Part shown: piece after piece, positions 6,257 to 9,114 of the stretch
How the letters are laid out: each line of letters begins with the position of its first letter
Position numbering within the stretch: position 1 is the stretch's first letter
DNA from: Pseudomonadota bacterium
GTDB lineage: Bacteria; Pseudomonadota; Gammaproteobacteria; Burkholderiales; Burkholderiaceae_D
NCBI GenBank assembly: GCA_023392035.1
Contig: JAEVZY010000341.1
Span: forward strand, 1 to 9,114
DNA length: 9,114 bases
Direction of reading: 5' to 3'
Notes under the pieces: model-generated
The model's input: the letters and a program-made list of their open reading frames with translations, nothing else
The model's database searches: none
Told to the model about the DNA's origin: nothing
Program-made: the position numbers and the translations under genes

Positions 6257-7354
6257 TTAATCCACGGCCAGCACGCTGGCGGGTCCTGGCGACTGGCCGC
6301 GCCTTTCCTGCACGGTGCGCGCAGCCTGGTCCAGTTGCTGCAGCGTTTCCACATCCACCGGCAACAGCTCGCGGCGCGCGGCGCGCGAGCGAACTTCCGG
6401 CTCGCCCGGCAACAGGATCTCTTCGCTGCCTTCAGCCAGGCGCGCCGATTGCACCCAATCGATATAGGCTTCGAATTCCTCGCTGAACATGCTGGCCGAA
6501 CCGATGCGGTTCGGATCGAAAACGATGGTCAGCATGTTGTTCCAGATCGCGTGCTTGACCTTGAGATTGGCCGGACGCGTAGTTTCGCCGCCGGTCAAGG
6601 CTGCGCCCAGCAGCTCGCACACCATGCCCAGCGCATAGCCCTTGTGACCCGCGAAAGGCAGGAGCGCGCCGCGCGTTTCGCCCGGCGGCGGAAAGATCAC
6701 ATGCGGGTCGACGCTGGGCCGGCCGTCTTTGTCGAGTACGCAGTGGGGCGGCAAGGGCACGCCCTTGTTGAGCGCCACCCGTACCTTGCCCATGGCAATC
6801 GCGCTGGTTGCAAAGTCCAGCAGGATGGGGTCGCTGCGCCCCGGCACCGGAATGCCGACCGTGAACGGATTGGTGACGATGCGCGGCTGGCTGCCGCCAT
6901 GCGGCGCCACGATCGGAAACGAGACGGCGTTCACGAAGTGCACCGAAATCATGCCGGCCGCCACCGCCTGTTCCGCCCAATGCCCTACCCGTCCCAGGTG
7001 ATGCGCATGCTTCAGGCCCATCACGCACACGCCATGCTGGCGCGCGCGGCCGATCGCCAAATCCATCGCTTCGGCCGTCACCGCCTGGCCCAGGCCGCGA
7101 TTGCCGTTCACGCACAGCATGCTGCCGCTGTCCAGTTCAACCGTGACGCGCTGGTTCAATTGCAGTTCGTCCACGCTCCACGACAGGACATAGCGCGGCA
7201 TCATGCCTATGCCATGCGAATCGTGGCCGGCGAGGTTGGCGCCGATCAGGTGGTCGGCGCCCAGCCTGGCTTCGGAGGCATCGCTGCCCATGGCGGCAAA
7301 CAGCTCGGCGGCCCACTTGTGCAGGGCCGGCGTGGGAATGTGCTTCATATTCAT
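6257..7354 (-). CDS. ybiC: Ldh2-family malate/L-lactate/2-hydroxyacid dehydrogenase, YbiC-like
   Basis: 365 residues from the chosen ATG. The Ldh2 (YlbC/YiaK/ComC/YbiC) family uses NAD(P)H in a fold unrelated to classical lactate dehydrogenases and interconverts 2-hydroxy and 2-keto acids. Seen: DHLIGANLAGHDSHGIGM (34-51), with the conserved catalytic-region histidine in DSHG; HAHHLGRVGHWAEQ (116-129); TNPF (161-164); DFATSAIAMGKV (180-191); and PFAGHKGYAL (233-242). From memory of the family, the N-terminal block and the HKGYAL region fit E. coli YbiC (HcxB, hydroxycarboxylate dehydrogenase B) best; the substrate cannot be decided from sequence. The frame is open to 7420, but that part only rereads the 3' end of the upstream gene, so I start at MNMKHIPTP. 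The GAGGA before it is 13 bases away, a weak placement; M3 is an alternative start. The start lies 23 bases after the receptor gene's stop, implying one operon. Confidence 0.92.
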   Translation of the reverse strand: MNMKHIPTPALHKWAAELFAAMGSDASEARLGADHLIGANLAGHDSHGIGMMPRYVLSWSVDELQLNQRVTVELDSGSMLCVNGNRGLGQAVTAEAMDLAIGRARQHGVCVMGLKHAHHLGRVGHWAEQAVAAGMISVHFVNAVSFPIVAPHGGSQPRIVTNPFTVGIPVPGRSDPILLDFATSAIAMGKVRVALNKGVPLPPHCVLDKDGRPSVDPHVIFPPPGETRGALLPFAGHKGYALGMVCELLGAALTGGETTRPANLKVKHAIWNNMLTIVFDPNRIGSASMFSEEFEAYIDWVQSARLAEGSEEILLPGEPEVRSRAARRELLPVDVETLQQLDQAARTVQERRGQSPGPASVLAVD

Positions 7355-7377
7355 CGCGGGTTCGAGGTCCTCGGACT

Positions 7378-8373
7378 TTATTCGGATTTGATCTGGGCCG
7401 ACTTGATCAGGGCCGCCCACTTCTGCACTTCGGCTTTCTGGAAAGCAGAAAACTCGGCCGGTCCAATGCCCGAAGGCTCCACGCCCAAGGCTTGCAGTCT
7501 GGCTTTCACCTCCGGCTCGGCGATGATTTTCCCCAGCTCGCTGGACAGGCGCTGGGTGACCTGCGGCGGCATGCCGGCCGGGCCGAAAATGCCTTGCCAG
7601 GAAACGATTTCATAGCCCTTCAAGCCAGCCTCTGCCATCGTGGGAACGTCGGGCAGCATGGCCGAGCGCTTGCTGGACGTGACCGCCAGCGCGCGGAATT
7701 TTCCGGCCTGGATCTGCGGAATGGCCGCCAGGATGTTCTCAAACACCAGGTTCACCTGCTCGCCGAGCAGCGCCTGCACCGCCTGGGCACTGCTCTTGAA
7801 GGGCACGTGCAACATCTGCGCGCCCGACATGTTCTTGAACAGTTCCGCCGACAAATGCTGTGAAGTGCCGTTGCCGGAGGAGGCGAAGCTCAATGCATCG
7901 GGCTTGGCACGGCCGGCGGCAATCAGGTCGGCCACGCTCTTGTAGGGGCTGGAGGCATTGACCACCAGCACATTGGGCAAGAGGCCGATCAGGGTGATCG
8001 GCTGGAAGTTCTTGACCGGGTCATACGGCATCTTCGGATACAGGCTGACATTGATGGCATGCGAGCTGATGGTGCCGCCAAGGATGGTATAGCCGTCCGG
8101 CGCCGCCCGGGCCACGAAGTCGGAACCGACATTGCCGCCCGCGCCCGGCTTGTTGTCCACCACCACCGGCTGGCCGATGGCACTGGACAGGCGCGGTCCG
8201 ATGATGCGCGCCAGGATATCCGTGGTGCCGCCGGCGCCGAAAGGCACGACGTAGGTGATGGGCCGCGAAGGCCATTTGTCCTGCGCCGCCGCGCCGCCGG
8301 CGGCAAGCAGGACGGCAGCGCCGGCCAGAAAAGTACGAACCCAGGCGCGTGCAAGCGGGCGGGCAAAGGCCAT
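7378..8373 (-). CDS. Tripartite tricarboxylate transporter (Bug/TctC family) periplasmic solute-binding protein
   Basis: 331 residues, typical for Bug receptors, which capture organic acids or similar solutes in the periplasm for TctAB-type permeases or act in sensing. Seen: a signal peptide with basic N-region (R5, R9, R13), hydrophobic core (15-25) and likely cleavage after AAA (30/31), then the mature start QDKWPSRPITYVVPF; the ligand-loop VVPFGAGGTTDILAR (42-56); VVVDNKPGAGGNVGSDFVA (70-88); APDGYTIL; and the late domain-2 block LPDVPTMAEAGLKGYE. The start is supported by AGGAG 7 bases upstream. No tctA or tctB membrane gene is seen next to it, which is common for Bug receptors in Burkholderiales, so its permease is elsewhere or absent. 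It is first in an operon with the hydroxyacid dehydrogenase, so the ligand may be a hydroxy or keto acid (inference). The ligand cannot be named from sequence. Confidence 0.95.
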   Translation of the reverse strand: MAFARPLARAWVRTFLAGAAVLLAAGGAAAQDKWPSRPITYVVPFGAGGTTDILARIIGPRLSSAIGQPVVVDNKPGAGGNVGSDFVARAAPDGYTILGGTISSHAINVSLYPKMPYDPVKNFQPITLIGLLPNVLVVNASSPYKSVADLIAAGRAKPDALSFASSGNGTSQHLSAELFKNMSGAQMLHVPFKSSAQAVQALLGEQVNLVFENILAAIPQIQAGKFRALAVTSSKRSAMLPDVPTMAEAGLKGYEIVSWQGIFGPAGMPPQVTQRLSSELGKIIAEPEVKARLQALGVEPSGIGPAEFSAFQKAEVQKWAALIKSAQIKSE

Positions 8374-8380
8374 GTCCAGT

Positions 8381-8385
8381 CTCCT
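8381..8385 (-). promoter_or_regulatory. Ribosome binding site of the TctC-family gene
   Basis: AGGAG on the minus strand, 7 bases before the ATG at 8373. It is preceded by an A-rich leader (GTCCACAACAACAAAAG), which is likely unstructured and favourable for initiation. It confirms the start and hence the signal peptide. Confidence 0.75.
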
Positions 8386-8411
8386 CTTTTGTTGTTGTGG
8401 ACCTGATGGGC

Positions 8412-8431
8412 AAGCTTAGCGCGGCTAGCTT
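8412..8431. promoter_or_regulatory. Inverted repeat, candidate operator or leader hairpin
   Basis: AAGC(T)TAGC-GCG-GCTAGCTT: two 8-base arms that pair perfectly except for one extra T in the left arm, with a 3-base centre. It lies 39 bases before the TctC-family start and about 70 bases upstream of the proposed promoter of the divergent ThDP gene. That fits a binding site for a dimeric regulator acting on both genes, or a hairpin in the minus-strand leader. No regulator gene is present in the window. I saw no clear minus-strand -35/-10 pair. Confidence 0.45.
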
Positions 8432-8447
8432 CTCATGACTTATGGCG

Positions 8448-8457
8448 TTTGCGCAAA
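8448..8457. promoter_or_regulatory. Perfect 10-base palindrome TTTGCGCAAA
   Basis: TTTGCGCAAA is its own reverse complement; the symmetry does not extend into the flanks. It lies near the middle of the divergent intergenic gap, 16 bases from the larger inverted repeat. Short palindromes like this are typical of operator cores, but a 10-base one can arise by chance, so this is a weak call. Confidence 0.25.
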
Positions 8458-8480
8458 GCAGAAATGCGCGGGAAGCGCGG

Positions 8481-8508
8481 CTGCCAGTTGGCTGCCTGCC
8501 GCTACAAT
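8481..8508 (+). promoter_or_regulatory. Sigma70-like promoter for the ThDP enzyme gene
   Basis: The -10 candidate TACAAT (8503-8508) matches the consensus at 5 of 6 positions. The -35 candidate CTGCCA (8481-8486) matches at 4 of 6, with a 16-base spacer. Transcription would start near 8515, giving a leader of about 28 bases before the ATG at 8543. The GCTACAAT context is a good -10; the -35 is the weaker half. Confidence 0.5.
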
Positions 8509-8542
8509 CCGGGCTTCTCCCGAATTCTTGAACTTGGAAGCC

Positions 8543-9114
8543 ATGAAGCAAGAGCCCCAAGCCCGCTCCGGCGGACGTATCCTGGTCGACAACCTGCGTG
8601 CGCAGGGCGTGGAACGCATCTTCTGCGTGCCCGGCGAAAGTTATCTCGATGTACTGGACGCTCTGGTCGACCATCCGCAAATCGATGTGATCGTCACCAA
8701 GCACGAAGGCGCGGCCGCCAACATGGCCGAAGCCGACGGCAAGCTGTCCGGCCGGCCCGGCATCTGCTTCGTGACCCGCGGTCCGGGCGCCACTCACGCC
8801 AGTTGCGGCGTGCATATCGCCGTCCAGGACTCGACGCCGATGATCCTGTTCATTGGCCAGGTGGCGCGCGAGCAGCGCGGGCGCGAAGCCTTCCAGGAAG
8901 TGGAATATCGCGAGATGTTCGCGCCGCTGGCGAAATGGGTGGTGGAAATCGACGACCCGGCGCGCATTCCGGAAATCATCGCCCGTGCCTTTACGGTGGC
9001 GATCTCGGGCCGTCCGGGTCCGGTGGTGGTGGCCTTGCCCGAGGACGTGTTGACCAGCGTTGCCAGCGTGGCGGATACCGCACGCGCGCGGGCGCCCATG
9101 GTGATGCCCTCGCC
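8543..9114 (+). CDS. Thiamine-diphosphate-binding enzyme (acetolactate-synthase-like), 3'-truncated by window edge
   Basis: The first 190 residues of a ThDP-dependent enzyme; the frame is open to the right edge, and full-length members are about 550-600 residues. Family reactions cleave or join 2-keto acids (decarboxylases, acetolactate synthase, carboligases). Seen: the N-terminal pyrimidine-binding domain with GGRILVDNLRAQGVERIF (10-27); CVPGESYLDVLDAL (28-41); and HEGAAANMAEADG (54-66), where E55 is the conserved glutamate that activates the cofactor. RGPGATHASCGVHIAVQDSTPMI (79-101) and GRPGPVVVALPEDV follow. VPGES and GATHAS differ from the PGG and GATN usual in IlvB/IlvI, so this is probably a catabolic or uncharacterised paralogue, not the biosynthetic enzyme. 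The ATG follows GGAAG very closely (2 bases after the run, about 5 from its centre). It is divergent from the receptor/dehydrogenase unit across 169 bases, so shared regulation is possible. The diphosphate-binding domain lies outside the window. Confidence 0.92.
   Translation, partial: MKQEPQARSGGRILVDNLRAQGVERIFCVPGESYLDVLDALVDHPQIDVIVTKHEGAAANMAEADGKLSGRPGICFVTRGPGATHASCGVHIAVQDSTPMILFIGQVAREQRGREAFQEVEYREMFAPLAKWVVEIDDPARIPEIIARAFTVAISGRPGPVVVALPEDVLTSVASVADTARARAPMVMPS

Noticed and set aside
7355..7420. Earlier in-frame start for the dehydrogenase (22 extra residues)
   Set aside because: Those residues come from rereading the 3' end of the receptor gene in another frame and do not resemble the family's N-terminus.
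6335..7615. 426-codon open frame on the plus strand opposite the dehydrogenase and receptor genes
   Set aside because: It is the reverse-strand shadow of two genes with clear family motifs; its Arg/His/Ala-rich sequence matches nothing recognisable.
8509..8522. CGGG-CTTCT-CCCG hairpin in the leader of the ThDP gene
   Set aside because: A four-base stem is expected by chance in DNA this GC-rich, and nothing else suggests a riboswitch or attenuator.

Overview
The window is GC-rich, tightly packed bacterial DNA. It most resembles a betaproteobacterium of the Burkholderiales: it has a Bug/TctC-type periplasmic receptor, a family greatly expanded in that order, and an exopolysaccharide locus with GDP-mannose and UDP-glucose genes. 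An Oxalobacteraceae or Herbaspirillum-like host is plausible, but this is inference from gene content, not an identification.

Bases 1-3682 (+ strand) are the end of an exopolysaccharide cluster. In order they carry the catalytic C-terminus of a WcaJ-type undecaprenyl-phosphate sugar phosphotransferase (5' end outside the window), a GDP-mannose mannosyl hydrolase of the Nudix superfamily that overlaps it by 11 bases, a bifunctional mannose-1-phosphate guanylyltransferase/mannose-6-phosphate isomerase 14 bases further on, and, after a 111-base gap, a GalU UTP-glucose-1-phosphate uridylyltransferase. Together they make or tune the GDP-mannose and UDP-glucose pools and load the first sugar phosphate onto the lipid carrier.

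Bases 3702-6179 (- strand) are one long gene for an 825-residue, almost entirely helical protein that I cannot assign to a named family. It converges on galU with only 19 bases between the stops. Its 5' half is clearly less GC-rich than the neighbours. Its N-terminus has an 18-base tandem duplication followed by a stretch that looks like an F-box, and the remainder looks like a HEAT/ARM-type helical solenoid. This is the best candidate for something undescribed, possibly a secreted host-directed protein.

Bases 6257-8373 (- strand) hold a two-gene unit: a Bug/TctC solute-binding protein followed by an Ldh2-family 2-hydroxyacid dehydrogenase similar to E. coli YbiC. Diverging from it across a 169-base regulatory gap is a thiamine-diphosphate enzyme (start 8543) that runs off the right edge. 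A scheme in which a hydroxy-acid is captured, oxidised to a 2-keto acid and then processed by the ThDP enzyme fits the layout but is only a hypothesis. The shared gap contains a good inverted repeat, a perfect 10-base palindrome and a sigma70-like promoter for the ThDP gene. I saw no tRNA, rRNA, CRISPR array, insertion sequence or transposase.
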